A stretch of DNA of 64,000 nucleotides from the NCBI GenBank assembly GCA_945869695.1, contig CAMBPV010000004.1, positions 17,404-81,403 of the forward strand, in the 5' to 3' direction. Positions 10,442-19,373 of the stretch are shown in pieces. Each line of letters opens with the position of its first letter. Position 1 is the first letter of the stretch. The notes below the pieces were generated by a model. That model saw nothing but the letters and a program-made list of their open reading frames with translations. It had not been told where the DNA came from and did no database searches. The stretch is from Prosthecobacter debontii (lineage in GTDB: Bacteria; Verrucomicrobiota; Verrucomicrobiia; Verrucomicrobiales; Verrucomicrobiaceae). The position numbers and the translations under genes were made by a program.

Positions 10442-10831
10442 ATGAAAAAAATTCTCGTTCTCAGCCTCACTGCGTTGATGACTCTCAGTGAAGCGCTCCC
10501 CACTCTGTCCATCGCCCTCGTCACCGTTGCGGCTCTCACTCCTTCTGAATCCCAGGCTTTGCCCGTGGATCGGATGGCTGGCCGTCAAGGCGCACGCAAT
10601 TCCCGCCAGGCGGGACGCCAGACTTCACGGGCCCGCCGTCGCGGTTGCTACGGTCTTCCCGGTGGAGCATTACCTTTTGCCTACGGTGGCTACCGCTACT
10701 ACCGCGTGGGTCCACGTTTCTACTACCCTTACATGTACATGGGCCGCACCGTTTACATCGACATTAACGTCAACGGAGGTTACCCCGCCCCGCCGCCACC
10801 CATCGGCTCCATCGACATCGACATTTATTAA
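10442..10831 (+). CDS. Small secreted Arg- and Tyr-rich protein with YGLPGG motif, copy 1
   Basis: A 129-aa protein with a long hydrophobic leader (MKKILVLSLTALMTLSEALP..), an Arg/Gln-rich segment (RMAGRQGARNSRQAGRQTSRARRRG), then CYGLPGG and an aromatic stretch YRYYRVGPRFYYPYMYMGRTVYIDI, ending in a Pro-rich tail. I do not recognise a named family. The downstream paralogue at 17870 has the same YGLPGG, YYYPY and G(Q/R)TVY elements, which shows it is a real gene. It is probably exported and may be surface-attached, which is inferred from the leader and neighbours. Confidence 0.7.
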   Translation: MKKILVLSLTALMTLSEALPTLSIALVTVAALTPSESQALPVDRMAGRQGARNSRQAGRQTSRARRRGCYGLPGGALPFAYGGYRYYRVGPRFYYPYMYMGRTVYIDINVNGGYPAPPPPIGSIDIDIY

Positions 10832-10849
10832 GTCCAACCCAACCCACCC

Positions 10850-11623
10850 ATGAAAACACATAGCCTCCTCGCACTGCTCGCTCTCACCCTTGGTGCCCAC
10901 GCCGGCACTCCTGCACCTACGCCCATGGTAACACCCGCTGCGCCCACCAACGATGGTTGGTGGTTCCGCGCGGCTCCCTACGGATGGGTGACTGCCATTG
11001 ATGGCAATGTCGGCATCGGTCCGCTGTCCGCACCCGTTGACATCAGCATGAGTGACACAATCGACTCGCTCGACATGGCCTACATGGGTCTGCTCGAGGC
11101 CGGATTCGGCAAGTGGTCCTTTGGCGTGGATGTCATCTATGGCAAAACGTCCCAAGACATCGGCGGCGGGGGTCGGATCTTTGACAGCTTCCGCTACGAG
11201 CAAAAGCAATGGCTCATCACTCCAGCCGTGGCCTACCGCGCGGTGCAGACAGATAGCTATCACATGGATGTGTTCGTGGGTGCTCGCATCACCATCCTTG
11301 AGGCCGATCTCACGGGTCGTTTTGTGAGTGGCGGAGAGATCTCTGTTGGTCGCGATACCGATTGGATCGACCCGATCATCGGCATCCGCGGCCAGGCTGA
11401 GCTAAGTGACAAAGTGTTCTTCCGCTACAATGCCGACATCGGCGGTTTCGGTGCCAATTCAGACCTCGTGTGGCAAGCCTTCGCGGGTTTCGGCCTCCAT
11501 GTGAACGAAGCGACTTCCGTCGCCCTCGGCTATCGCGGACTCGGCATCGATTACACCAGCGGAAACTTCTCCCTCGACACCGTGACTCACGGTCCGGTCA
11601 TTGGACTTGAAGTTAGGTTTTAA
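10850..11623 (+). CDS. Outer-membrane beta-barrel protein, short form
   Basis: A 257-aa protein with a signal peptide (MKTHSLLALLALTLGAHA) and alternating hydrophobic strands ending in LGLEVRF-type Phe (VIGLEVRF), the usual outer-membrane barrel end. Conserved blocks include WFRAAPYGWVTAIDG, VDPIIG-like WIDPIIGIRGQAELSD, and ADIGGFGANSDLVWQAFAGFGLHVN. The same blocks appear in the 463-aa protein at 22691, where a long helical insert separates them. The transported or bound ligand is unknown. Confidence 0.8.
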   Translation: MKTHSLLALLALTLGAHAGTPAPTPMVTPAAPTNDGWWFRAAPYGWVTAIDGNVGIGPLSAPVDISMSDTIDSLDMAYMGLLEAGFGKWSFGVDVIYGKTSQDIGGGGRIFDSFRYEQKQWLITPAVAYRAVQTDSYHMDVFVGARITILEADLTGRFVSGGEISVGRDTDWIDPIIGIRGQAELSDKVFFRYNADIGGFGANSDLVWQAFAGFGLHVNEATSVALGYRGLGIDYTSGNFSLDTVTHGPVIGLEVRF

Positions 11624-11641
11624 TCTGATTCCCAGACTCCC

Positions 11642-12433
11642 GTGAAAAAACTCCCTCTCCAAGCCTGCGCCCTGCTGCTCTCGATCTCCGCCCAGGCGCA
11701 GGAGGCAGCGGCTGAGCCAGACCTGGCTCAGCAGTTGGCCAATCCCGTGGCCAGCCTGATCTCCGTGCCCTTTCAAGCGAACTGGGATTTCGGCATCGGC
11801 GTGAATGATGCCACCCGCTTCACCCTGAACATCCAGCCGGTCATCCCGCTGAGTTTAAATGAGGAGTGGAACCTGATCGTGCGCACCATTTTGCCAGTGA
11901 TCGATGCCGAGTCCCCAGCTCCCGGCATCGATGACGCGAGCGGTCTCGGAGACACGGTGCAGAGCTTCTTCTTTTCACCGAAAAAACCCGTGGGCGGCTG
12001 GATCTTAGCGGCGGGACCGGTGGCCCTTTGGCCCACCGCAACGGACAGTCAGCTCGGCGGCGAACAATGGGGCGCAGGTCCCACGGCGCTGGCCTTACGC
12101 CAGAAAGGTCCGTGGACTTTCGGTTTGCTAACCAATCACCTCTGGTCCTATGCCGGAGATACCGCGCGAGCCGAGGTGAACGCCACCTTCATTCAGCCCT
12201 TCGTCTCCTACATCACGAGCACCAAGACAACCTTCACCGTCAACTCAGAAACCACCTACGACTGGACTGGCCAGCAATGGAGTGTGCCGGTGAATCTCGT
12301 CATCTCACAGCTGTTCAAAGTGGGGAGTCAACCGATGCAGGCCTTCGTGGGTGGCCGCTACTACCTCGAAGGACCGGACGGCGGCCCCGAGTGGGGTTTG
12401 CGCGCGGGTCTTGTTTTGCTTTTCCCCAAATAG
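11642..12433 (+). CDS. Outer-membrane transporter-like protein (neuromedin U-annotated family)
   Basis: A 263-aa protein from a GTG start at 11642, with a signal peptide ending AQAQ. The pattern DLAQQLANPVASLISVPFQANWDFGIG, then LNIQPVIPLSLNEEWNLIVRTILPVI, GLGDTVQSFFFSPKKP and a C-terminal LRAGLVLLFPK identifies the beta-barrel family widely annotated as transporter or neuromedin U. Function is not established. It lies 19 bp after the preceding barrel gene and 19 bp before the OprB-like gene, so the three are probably one transcript. Confidence 0.85.
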   Translation: MKKLPLQACALLLSISAQAQEAAAEPDLAQQLANPVASLISVPFQANWDFGIGVNDATRFTLNIQPVIPLSLNEEWNLIVRTILPVIDAESPAPGIDDASGLGDTVQSFFFSPKKPVGGWILAAGPVALWPTATDSQLGGEQWGAGPTALALRQKGPWTFGLLTNHLWSYAGDTARAEVNATFIQPFVSYITSTKTTFTVNSETTYDWTGQQWSVPVNLVISQLFKVGSQPMQAFVGGRYYLEGPDGGPEWGLRAGLVLLFPK

Positions 12434-12451
12434 AATCGCTGATTTCTCCCG

Positions 12452-13723
12452 ATGAAATCGATCCTCATCGCCAGCACCTGTCTTGCGGTTGGTGTTCTGT
12501 GGGCAGGCTCCTCTCCGCCTGCCCCTTCAACGATAGCTGACGAGCCCTCATTAGACTTGGGTTTGACGGGCGACTGGGGAGGAACGCGTGCCCGCTTGGT
12601 AGAAAGCGGTCTCAGCATCGATCTCAATGGCATCTACAGCTACCAAGGCGTGGCCAGGGGTGGCTTAAACATCGGTAACGATTCAGGCAGCGTTTTTTCT
12701 GCCAATCTGAATCTCGCACTCGATACCGAGAAGGCGGGGCTCTGGAATGGGGGCACGCTTAAAGTCCGCCTCGAGGGCCGAGGGGGTGACAGTGTCCTCC
12801 GGGGTGCTGGTGCCACTTCTCCTGTGAACAATCAGGCCCTTTTCCCCCTCGTTGAAGGCAGCGGCGGCAGTGAAGTCTGGGCGCTGACAGAACTCGCCTT
12901 CGTGCAATTCATCACGGAGAAAATCGGCATCGTCGGTGGCCTGATTAACACCACCTACGGCGATAACAACCCGATCACAGGCGATGCCATTTCCACCCAA
13001 CACTTCATGAACATGGGCTTTCTCTACTCGCCCGTGGAGGCGCACGCGGTGCCTGCCGTGACACTCGGCGGCGGAGTGGTCATCATCCCCACCGAGGGCC
13101 TTCAAGGAAGCTTCACCGTGGTGGGATCTGAGGAAACAGCGGGCAAGGATCCCTTCTCCCTGTATGAAGGCACCACCTTTGGCACCGAGTGGGAATTTGA
13201 ATACCAAATAGGAGACAAGCCCAGCGGCATGGTCTTTGGAGGCCTCTACAGCATCAATCAGCCTCGAGCGCCTTTTGGAACCAATCCCCGCATCATCCTC
13301 GAGGAACTCGCTGCGGGTGAGGAGATCGAGACGAAGAAAGACAGTTGGGCCCTTTTTTGGAATGGCTACCAGTACCTCACCGGAGACGAGGAACGCGGCA
13401 TGGGCATCTTTGCCCGAGCCGGTCTGTCGGATGGAAATCCCAATCCCGTCCGCGCACACGCCGCCCTTGGACTCGGTGGCGTCGGACTCCTGCGAGGTCG
13501 TGACGAGGATCGCTGGGGCATCGGCGCTTACTATCAGAAACTCGCAGACGGCGCGCTCACTGCGGCCCTCGGATTGGACGATGAGATCGGTGGCGAGTTT
13601 TTCTACAACATCGCACTCACCCGCTGGATGAATCTGACACTGAATGCCCAAGTCATCGATTCTGCGATCCCGCGGGCGGGCACCGTTGTGGTGCTCGGCA
13701 CTCGAGTGGGCATTCGATTTTAA
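12452..13723 (+). CDS. OprB-family carbohydrate-selective porin
   Basis: A 423-aa protein with a signal peptide (MKSILIASTCLAVGVLWAG). The family entry motif LDLGLTGDWGGTRARLVESGLSIDLNGIYSYQGV is followed by repeated amphipathic strands and ends TRVGIRF, with terminal Phe as in barrel proteins. OprB porins admit sugars through the outer membrane. Sitting directly upstream of a sulfatase, it may take up desulfated sugars, which is inference. About 120 bp separate it from the sulfatase start. Confidence 0.87.
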   Translation: MKSILIASTCLAVGVLWAGSSPPAPSTIADEPSLDLGLTGDWGGTRARLVESGLSIDLNGIYSYQGVARGGLNIGNDSGSVFSANLNLALDTEKAGLWNGGTLKVRLEGRGGDSVLRGAGATSPVNNQALFPLVEGSGGSEVWALTELAFVQFITEKIGIVGGLINTTYGDNNPITGDAISTQHFMNMGFLYSPVEAHAVPAVTLGGGVVIIPTEGLQGSFTVVGSEETAGKDPFSLYEGTTFGTEWEFEYQIGDKPSGMVFGGLYSINQPRAPFGTNPRIILEELAAGEEIETKKDSWALFWNGYQYLTGDEERGMGIFARAGLSDGNPNPVRAHAALGLGGVGLLRGRDEDRWGIGAYYQKLADGALTAALGLDDEIGGEFFYNIALTRWMNLTLNAQVIDSAIPRAGTVVVLGTRVGIRF

Positions 13724-13846
13724 GACCTCTACTCATTCAGCGACGAGGCTCGGTCCGAGAAAATCGAGTGCTCAGAAAAAATTTGGCATTCCATCCTGTT
13801 TCATCAATGCTAGAACTACGTTCCACCTCCTCCCGATAAACATCCC

Positions 13847-16234
13847 ATGAAAACGAAAAATAGATTCGTCGGCGTCGCGCTAGGCGCAACACTTCTCGGC
13901 ATCAGCATCCTCTCTCAGGCACAGCAGCCGGGTGCTAAGGGCGTCACATCCGTGGCACCCGAAACGAGCACGGTTCTTCCTTTCGAAGACTTCCGCCATA
14001 AGGGCAACATCGGCCGAACCATCGCCGAGAGCGATCCTCCCCAGTTTCCGAAGCTGGTGCGTCCGCCGAAGGGCGCACCGAATATTGTGCTCATCCTGAT
14101 CGACGACGCGGGTTACGGTCAGTTCGGCACTTTCGGCGGGCAGATCCCCACGCCCGCGCTCGACAGTGTGGCCAAGGAAGGCCTGCGCTTCACGCGTTAT
14201 CACACCACGGCACTTTGCTCGCCCACGCGTGCAGCTTTGCTCACCGGCCGCAATCATCACTCAACCGGTAATGGGGTGATCACCGAAGCTGCGACGGGTT
14301 ACGATGGCTACACGGGCATCATCGGCAAAAATGTGGGCACCATCGCCGAAGTGCTGCGTCAGCACGGTTACGCCACTTCTTGGTTCGGGAAAAATCACAA
14401 CACACCAGACTGGGAAACGAGTCAGGTGGGACCCTTCGACCGCTGGCCGAGCGGCTTGGGCTTTGACTATTTTTATGGGTTCATGGGCGGTGACGCCGAT
14501 CAGTGGCAGCCGACGCTTTATGAGAACCACAATCTGGTTCCTCGCTCGAAGGACCCGAACTACATCCTGACAAAAGACCTCGTGGACAAGTCCATCGCGT
14601 GGTTGCGCGGCACCCGCTCCATTGACGCAGAAAAGCCTTACTTCCTCTACATGGCCACGGGTGCCACTCACGCTCCGCATCATGTGCGGCCTGAATTCAT
14701 CGCGAAATACAAGGGCAAGTTCGACATGGGGTGGGATGCGTATCGCGAGCAGACCTTTGAGCGGCAGAAGAAGCTCGGCGTCGTGCCCCCGGACACAAAG
14801 CTCACCCCGCGTCCGAAAGAACTTCCCGCATGGGACTCTCTGTCGGCGGATCAGAAGAAGCTCTTCGCCCGCATGATGGAAGTCTTCGCTGCTTTCACGG
14901 ATGAGACGGACTATGAAATGGGTCGCATGCTCGATGTCGTCCGCTCGCTCCCAGACGCAGACAATACCCTGATCCTCTATCAAGTGGGTGACAACGGCGC
15001 CTCCGCCGAGGGCGGTCTGGTGGGTCTTTTGAATGAGAACTCTTTCTTCAACGGCGTGCCAGAGAAGCTGGAAGACAACCTCAAGGCCATGGAAGAGCTC
15101 GGTGGACCGAAGCACTTCAATCACTTCCCCGCAGGCTGGGCCCATGCGATGAATACCCCCTTCCAATGGACCAAGCAGATCGCCTCCCACCTCGGCGGTG
15201 TGCGCAATCCGCTCGCCATCTCCTGGCCCGCCCGGATCAAGGACAAGGGCGGCGTGCGCTCGCAGTTCCATCACGTCATCGACATCGCGCCCACCATCTA
15301 CGAAGCCTGCGGAATCACCTTCCCGACGATGCTCAATGGTGTGGCCCAAAAGCCGATCGAAGGTGTGTCGATGGTCTACAGCTTTGAAGACGCAAAAGCA
15401 CCGGGACGTCGCCGCAGCCAATACTTTGAAATGATGGTCAATCGCGCCATCTACAGTGACGGATGGTGGGCCGCCTCGCGGACCGGTGTCCCGTGGGAAA
15501 GCAGCCCCAAGCCTGCGGATCCAGACACCGCCACATGGGAGCTTTATAACCTCGATGAGGACTTCAGCCAAGCGAACGATCTGGCGGCGGTCAACCCCCT
15601 CAAACTCCGCCAGCTACAGGATGAATGGTGGGCAGCTGCAGCCAAATACAACGTCCTTCCCTTGGACGGCCGCAAGACGGAACGCTTGAGTTCTGAGCTT
15701 CAAGGACGCCCATCACTGGCTGGCAACCGCACCTCGTTCACCTACTATCCCGGCACACTCGGCCTCGCCGCAGGCAGCGCGCCTAAGATCCTGAATAAGT
15801 CATTCTCCATCTCCGCAGAGATCGAAATGACAGCGGACTCAAGCAATGGAGCCATCCTCTCATTTGGCGGCTCCGACGGCGGCTACGGTCTCTACATCAA
15901 GGATGGCAAAGCGGTCTTCGTCGGTAACTTCCTCAGTCGTTCGGTCGCCCGTGCAACTTCCTCCGCGAAGATTCCGGCGGGGCCCGCGAAACTGCGTGGC
16001 GAGTTCACCTACGACGGCGGTGGCCTTGGAAAAGGTGGAAAGCTAGTCATCTTCGTGAATGACAAAAAGGCCGGCGAAAGCCGACTGGAACAGACGCAAG
16101 CTTTCACATTGGGCTTGGGCGGCACCCTGGATGTGGGCGAGGACAGCGGCACTGCCGTGGACGAGGCCTACGAGCCACCCTTCAAATTCGGCGGCACCAT
16201 CAAGCAAGTGACCATCGATCTGAAGCCAAACTGA
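13847..16234 (+). CDS. Large secreted arylsulfatase, copy 1
   Basis: A 795-aa protein with a signal peptide (MKTKNRFVGVALGATLLGISILSQAQ). The catalytic domain starts at PNIVLILIDDAGYGQFGTFGG (metal-binding Asp near 86-87) and has the formylglycine motif CSPTR at residue 124, followed by AALLTGRNHH. GDNGASAEGG near residue 383 is another metal-site segment. The last ~170 residues form an additional beta-rich domain with YDGGGLGKGGKLVIFVNDKKAG. The protein is 795 aa, like the 802-aa paralogue at 19374, and both have this C-terminal domain. It should remove sulfate groups in the periplasm or outside. A terminator follows. Confidence 0.93.
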   Translation: MKTKNRFVGVALGATLLGISILSQAQQPGAKGVTSVAPETSTVLPFEDFRHKGNIGRTIAESDPPQFPKLVRPPKGAPNIVLILIDDAGYGQFGTFGGQIPTPALDSVAKEGLRFTRYHTTALCSPTRAALLTGRNHHSTGNGVITEAATGYDGYTGIIGKNVGTIAEVLRQHGYATSWFGKNHNTPDWETSQVGPFDRWPSGLGFDYFYGFMGGDADQWQPTLYENHNLVPRSKDPNYILTKDLVDKSIAWLRGTRSIDAEKPYFLYMATGATHAPHHVRPEFIAKYKGKFDMGWDAYREQTFERQKKLGVVPPDTKLTPRPKELPAWDSLSADQKKLFARMMEVFAAFTDETDYEMGRMLDVVRSLPDADNTLILYQVGDNGASAEGGLVGLLNENSFFNGVPEKLEDNLKAMEELGGPKHFNHFPAGWAHAMNTPFQWTKQIASHLGGVRNPLAISWPARIKDKGGVRSQFHHVIDIAPTIYEACGITFPTMLNGVAQKPIEGVSMVYSFEDAKAPGRRRSQYFEMMVNRAIYSDGWWAASRTGVPWESSPKPADPDTATWELYNLDEDFSQANDLAAVNPLKLRQLQDEWWAAAAKYNVLPLDGRKTERLSSELQGRPSLAGNRTSFTYYPGTLGLAAGSAPKILNKSFSISAEIEMTADSSNGAILSFGGSDGGYGLYIKDGKAVFVGNFLSRSVARATSSAKIPAGPAKLRGEFTYDGGGLGKGGKLVIFVNDKKAGESRLEQTQAFTLGLGGTLDVGEDSGTAVDEAYEPPFKFGGTIKQVTIDLKPN

Positions 16235-16259
16235 AGAACGTCAACCAACTGACTCATCG

Positions 16260-16295
16260 GGTCGCATCTGTTTCTATCAGGTGCGGCCTTTTTTG
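16260..16295 (+). terminator. Rho-independent terminator after sulfatase copy 1
   Basis: An 11-bp stem (ggtcgcatctg with caggtgcggcc, two G-U pairs), a 7-base loop (tttctat) and six T. It starts 26 bp after the sulfatase stop and ends just before the ATG of the DUF4239 gene at 16300. Confidence 0.85.
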
Positions 16296-16299
16296 TAGC

Positions 16300-17046
16300 A
16301 TGAATTCCTCCGTCACAACTGCCATTATTCTGGCCTGCCTCATCGCAGCCACCTGGTTCGGGAAGCGCATCCAACGTCACCTGCCAGAGCCACACTTCAG
16401 TGCCGACACCAAAGATACGGTGAAGCTGGCCATGGGACTGGTCGCGACGATGGCCGCTCTCCTGCTCAGCTTGCTCGTGAGTTCGGCAAAGGACTCCTAT
16501 GACACGGTTCGAAATGAAATCATTCAACTGGCATCCAAGGTGATCTTTCTTGACCGGGTTCTCCATCTCTACGGCGAAGAGACAGAGCCTCTGCGGAAAG
16601 GGTTCCGAACCGAGTTGGGAAATTCCTTTCCTGCGATTTGGTCACACGCTCACGGGGAAGTCAAACCAGAGATCCAGAACGGAGATGGTTTGTATCTTGG
16701 CATTCAAAAACTCACGCCAACCAATGACCTCCAGCGTGCGATGAAGGATCAGGCCTTGGACATTGCCCTTGAGCTTGGGCAATTGCGGACCCTGCTGCAC
16801 TCCCAGGCCATGTCTTCCATTTCCATTCCCCTTTTGACGGTGTTGGTGTGCTGGCTCGTGATTATCTTTTTGAGCTTCAGCATCTTTGCCCCGCCAAACA
16901 GGACTGCCAGCATCGCTTTGGTGGTATCCTCAATCTCCGTCGCAGGGGCTATGTTTCTGATACTCGAAATGGACCGCCCCTTCACCGGTCTGGTCCACAT
17001 CTCCCCTGAGCCCATCGTCAATGCACTGAATCAAATCGGAAAATAG
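16300..17046 (+). CDS. DUF4239 (bestrophin-like domain) membrane protein, copy 2
   Basis: A 248-aa protein with the same 2+2 transmembrane layout as the protein at 4208. Hydrophobic segments lie near residues 4-20 and 47-68, with a soluble region of about 100 residues between the pairs. Two more segments (IPLLTVLVCWLVIIFLSFSIF and ALVVSSISVAGAMFLIL) are followed by EMDRPFTGLVHISPEP, the family ending. Function unknown. Only five bases separate the terminator T-run from its ATG, so its ribosome-binding region overlaps the terminator or it depends on readthrough. Confidence 0.8.
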   Translation: MNSSVTTAIILACLIAATWFGKRIQRHLPEPHFSADTKDTVKLAMGLVATMAALLLSLLVSSAKDSYDTVRNEIIQLASKVIFLDRVLHLYGEETEPLRKGFRTELGNSFPAIWSHAHGEVKPEIQNGDGLYLGIQKLTPTNDLQRAMKDQALDIALELGQLRTLLHSQAMSSISIPLLTVLVCWLVIIFLSFSIFAPPNRTASIALVVSSISVAGAMFLILEMDRPFTGLVHISPEPIVNALNQIGK

Positions 17047-17074
17047 AACACCCGCAAATCCCAATACCCAAACC

Positions 17075-17830
17075 ATGAAAACAACATCCCGTTCCTTGAT
17101 CTGTAAATCTGCTCCCCTTTTCGCCCTCTACCTGACGGCGGGACTGCTGCACGTTGGCTCCGCGCTCGCCGAGATTGAGCCTGCTGCCAAAACTCTGACC
17201 CAAGCCGTCGCCACCAAATTAGCTGCCGCCAAAACCCTGAGGCTCACAGCCAAGCACGCACTTGACCCATCGCTAGGCGTCGGTGCGCGACTGGAAAAAG
17301 GCCCGCTTCAGATGACCGTGAAGCGTCCGAATCAGTTCTACGTCCTTCAGCAAGCCGGCGAAGAAACACGCGAGATCGCTTATGATGGCAAGACCTTTTG
17401 CATCATGCACCCGCAACTTAAACACCACGCCTGCGCACCTCTCAAGGCGACTTCCATTGAGCAAGTCGCTGACCTGATCGATCAGCGTTTTGGTTTCCGC
17501 CCGCCGGTGGCGGAGCTTCTGGCTGAAGACATGGCCTCCCAGATGTTTCTGCATGTTACTTCTGCCCGCATCACCGGCACGGAGTGGGTTGGCTGGACTC
17601 GATGCCAAAAGATACACTTCGAGCAGGATGGGATGACCGCCGATCTCTGGGTCGGCCTGAAGGACAAACTTCCACGCCGTTACCTCCTCACCTTCACCCG
17701 CATGAAGGGTCACCCAACTTGGGACATCCGACTTTCCAAATGGGAGCTCAATGCAGCAGTGAATGAAAAACTCTTCTCAAAAAAACCAGCCGCCGATTCT
17801 AGCGCGATCCCCATGCTCAAAAGCCGCTAA
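17075..17830 (+). CDS. DUF2092-like exported protein, copy 2
   Basis: A 251-aa paralogue of the protein at 9661. It has an N-terminal signal peptide (FALYLTAGLLHVGSALA) but no lipobox Cys, so it is probably soluble in the periplasm, whereas copy 1 is a lipoprotein. Shared blocks are KLAAAKTLRLTA, REIAYDGKTFCI, FGFRPPVAELLAEDM, FEQDGMTADLWVGLKDKLPRRY and LSKWELNA near the end. It starts the second copy of the DUF2092, YGLPGG protein, barrel, sulfatase order. Confidence 0.8.
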   Translation: MKTTSRSLICKSAPLFALYLTAGLLHVGSALAEIEPAAKTLTQAVATKLAAAKTLRLTAKHALDPSLGVGARLEKGPLQMTVKRPNQFYVLQQAGEETREIAYDGKTFCIMHPQLKHHACAPLKATSIEQVADLIDQRFGFRPPVAELLAEDMASQMFLHVTSARITGTEWVGWTRCQKIHFEQDGMTADLWVGLKDKLPRRYLLTFTRMKGHPTWDIRLSKWELNAAVNEKLFSKKPAADSSAIPMLKSR

Positions 17831-17869
17831 TCCTTTTTCAACCTCACGTTTCATTTCCCTTTCTGAATC

Positions 17870-18301
17870 ATGAAAACAAATTCACTTCTCACTCTCGTCC
17901 TCGCCGCCTCCTCGCTGCTCATGACCCTCACGCCGGACTCGCTGGCTGCCCCACGCCATCGCCCGGCAAATCCACGCGGAGCACTCGATCCCCGGGGGCC
18001 TCTTGATCCACGCGGTCCCCTCGATCCACGTGGACCTCTTGACCCTCGCGGCCCGCTCGATCCACGCGGCCCGCTCGATCCACGCGGCCCCTTCGATCCT
18101 CGGGGTCCCTTTGATCCACGCAATCCACACCGCTACATGTACGGTCTGCCAGGAGGCTACGTCGTCCGCCCCTTCCGTGGTGTGAATTTCTACTTCTGCA
18201 GCGGCACTTACTATTACCCGTATTACATCAACGGTCAGACGGTTTACACGATCTGCGTCATCTCCAATGGCGTCCCTGTCGTGCCCGCGCGCCCCTATTG
18301 A
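17870..18301 (+). CDS. Secreted YGLPGG protein with DPRGPL hexapeptide repeats, copy 2
   Basis: A 143-aa protein with a signal peptide (MKTNSLLTLVLAASSLLMTLTPDSLA). It continues with nine tandem hexapeptide units of type DPRGP(L/F) at residues 34-87, then YMYGLPGG and the aromatic segment FYFCSGTYYYPYYINGQTVY. The tail elements match the protein at 10442, where an Arg/Gln-rich segment stands in place of the repeats. The repeat alternates Asp and Arg, so it is nearly charge-neutral, and its Pro/Gly content suggests an extended linker. Function unknown. Confidence 0.75.
   Translation: MKTNSLLTLVLAASSLLMTLTPDSLAAPRHRPANPRGALDPRGPLDPRGPLDPRGPLDPRGPLDPRGPLDPRGPFDPRGPFDPRNPHRYMYGLPGGYVVRPFRGVNFYFCSGTYYYPYYINGQTVYTICVISNGVPVVPARPY
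17969..18130 (+). repeat. Nine 18-bp in-frame repeats (DPRGPL)
   Basis: Units read NPRGAL, then DPRGPL five times, DPRGPF twice, and DPRNPH. Codons differ between units (gatcca, gaccct, gatccc), so the array is not a very recent expansion. The length is a multiple of three and keeps the frame. On the other strand it creates a collagen-like GxxGxx open frame that is an artefact. Confidence 0.9.
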
Positions 18302-19143
18302 GAAAGTCCCAACTTCGCAGAACCGTGAAGTCTCGCGCTCAAGCTCCACCTGATAGGAAACGGCACACCGCACTCCGTCTTGGGATGCTTGGATTCATGT
18401 TGATTCCTCTCTCGCGGGCCGATACCCCGAGAGAGGATGCCCACATCTCACTCCGCTACCCAGGTCGTGCGTGGTTGCAGCCCTATGATCCCACCCTTCT
18501 GAGCCGGCGGATACTCACGGAGTATGAGTACGAGGAAAAAGCAGATGGCGACTCCAGTGAAAAATGGCTCTGGAACGTCCGTGGTGCCTTGCGAGTGAGC
18601 GAGGATATCACCTTCGGTGCCCAATTGGAAGTGCCGTGGCGGTGGGTGGATACGAACGAGGGTGATGACGCAGGCTGGGGAGACCTGGAGACCCGACTCG
18701 GATTCGCAGGTCACCTCACGGATTCCACCCGTTGGGGTCTCGGTATGAATTTAAAATTCCCCACGGCCTCCGAACTCCTCGGAGACGGAGTCTTTGAACT
18801 GCGCCCCTTGGCCTCGATGCGATGGAGCTTGACCGACCGAATTCAAATTGGAACCAGCTTCGAGTACAGTTTCACCCCCCGTGACGAGGGCACCCAAGAT
18901 GTCTCATCCTTGGAGATCAGACTTCCCCTCACTCTGAAGCTTGGCGAAAAACTCTCTGCTTTCACCAGCTACAAGCCTCGATGGAATTTCGCCCATGACA
19001 CCGACCGCCACCGCTTGGAGTTTGGCCTCACCCGCCTGCTGGGTGCTCACAAAGAATATGCCCTTTCACTCGGCGCTGAGATTCCGCTCACTGACGAGTC
19101 CCTAGCCTGGAAAGGCTCTCTAGGCTTCACTTGGTTTTTCTGA
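18298..19143 (+). CDS. Predicted outer-membrane beta-barrel protein
   Basis: Up to 281 aa from a TTG at 18298 that overlaps the preceding stop. GTG 18325 or ATG 18385 (MLGFMLIPLSRA) are alternative starts that also give a signal peptide. The mature part is built of alternating strands such as ALRVSEDITFGAQLEVPWRWV, WGDLETRLGFAGHL, WGLGMNLKFPTASELLG and LEIRLPLTLKLGEKLSAFTSY, ending GSLGFTWFF with terminal aromatic Phe. This resembles outer-membrane proteins of the MetA-pathway/transporter type. Ligand unknown. The stop-start overlap suggests translational coupling to the YGLPGG gene. Confidence 0.7.
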   Translation: MRKSQLRRTVKSRAQAPPDRKRHTALRLGMLGFMLIPLSRADTPREDAHISLRYPGRAWLQPYDPTLLSRRILTEYEYEEKADGDSSEKWLWNVRGALRVSEDITFGAQLEVPWRWVDTNEGDDAGWGDLETRLGFAGHLTDSTRWGLGMNLKFPTASELLGDGVFELRPLASMRWSLTDRIQIGTSFEYSFTPRDEGTQDVSSLEIRLPLTLKLGEKLSAFTSYKPRWNFAHDTDRHRLEFGLTRLLGAHKEYALSLGAEIPLTDESLAWKGSLGFTWFF

Positions 19144-19373
19144 AGACGCATGTTCATCTGGCCGAAGAGGCCGGTTCCATTGTTTCCAACCGCCAGGAAG
19201 GAACCGCCTGCGGTGCATCTCACATCCAAACGAAACACCCGCGCCGTCATGAAGCCAGACGGAGCCAAGAGACAATTTTGACGCAGGAAAGCATAAACAG
19301 GCGCAGCGATTTCAATGGTTCCCGCCGACCAATCGCATCACACTGAAGCGTCAAAAATCACTCAAATAATCCT

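Noticed and set aside
13783..13816. Promoter-like TTGGCA and TAGAAC before sulfatase copy 1
   Set aside because: Spacing is about 22 bp and the -10 match is weak; not enough to call.
17851..18123. Collagen-like GPRGS frame on the minus strand
   Set aside because: It is the antisense of the DPRGPL repeat array and ends where the array ends.
17969..18130. Possible CRISPR array
   Set aside because: The 18-bp units are contiguous with no spacers and encode an in-frame peptide repeat.
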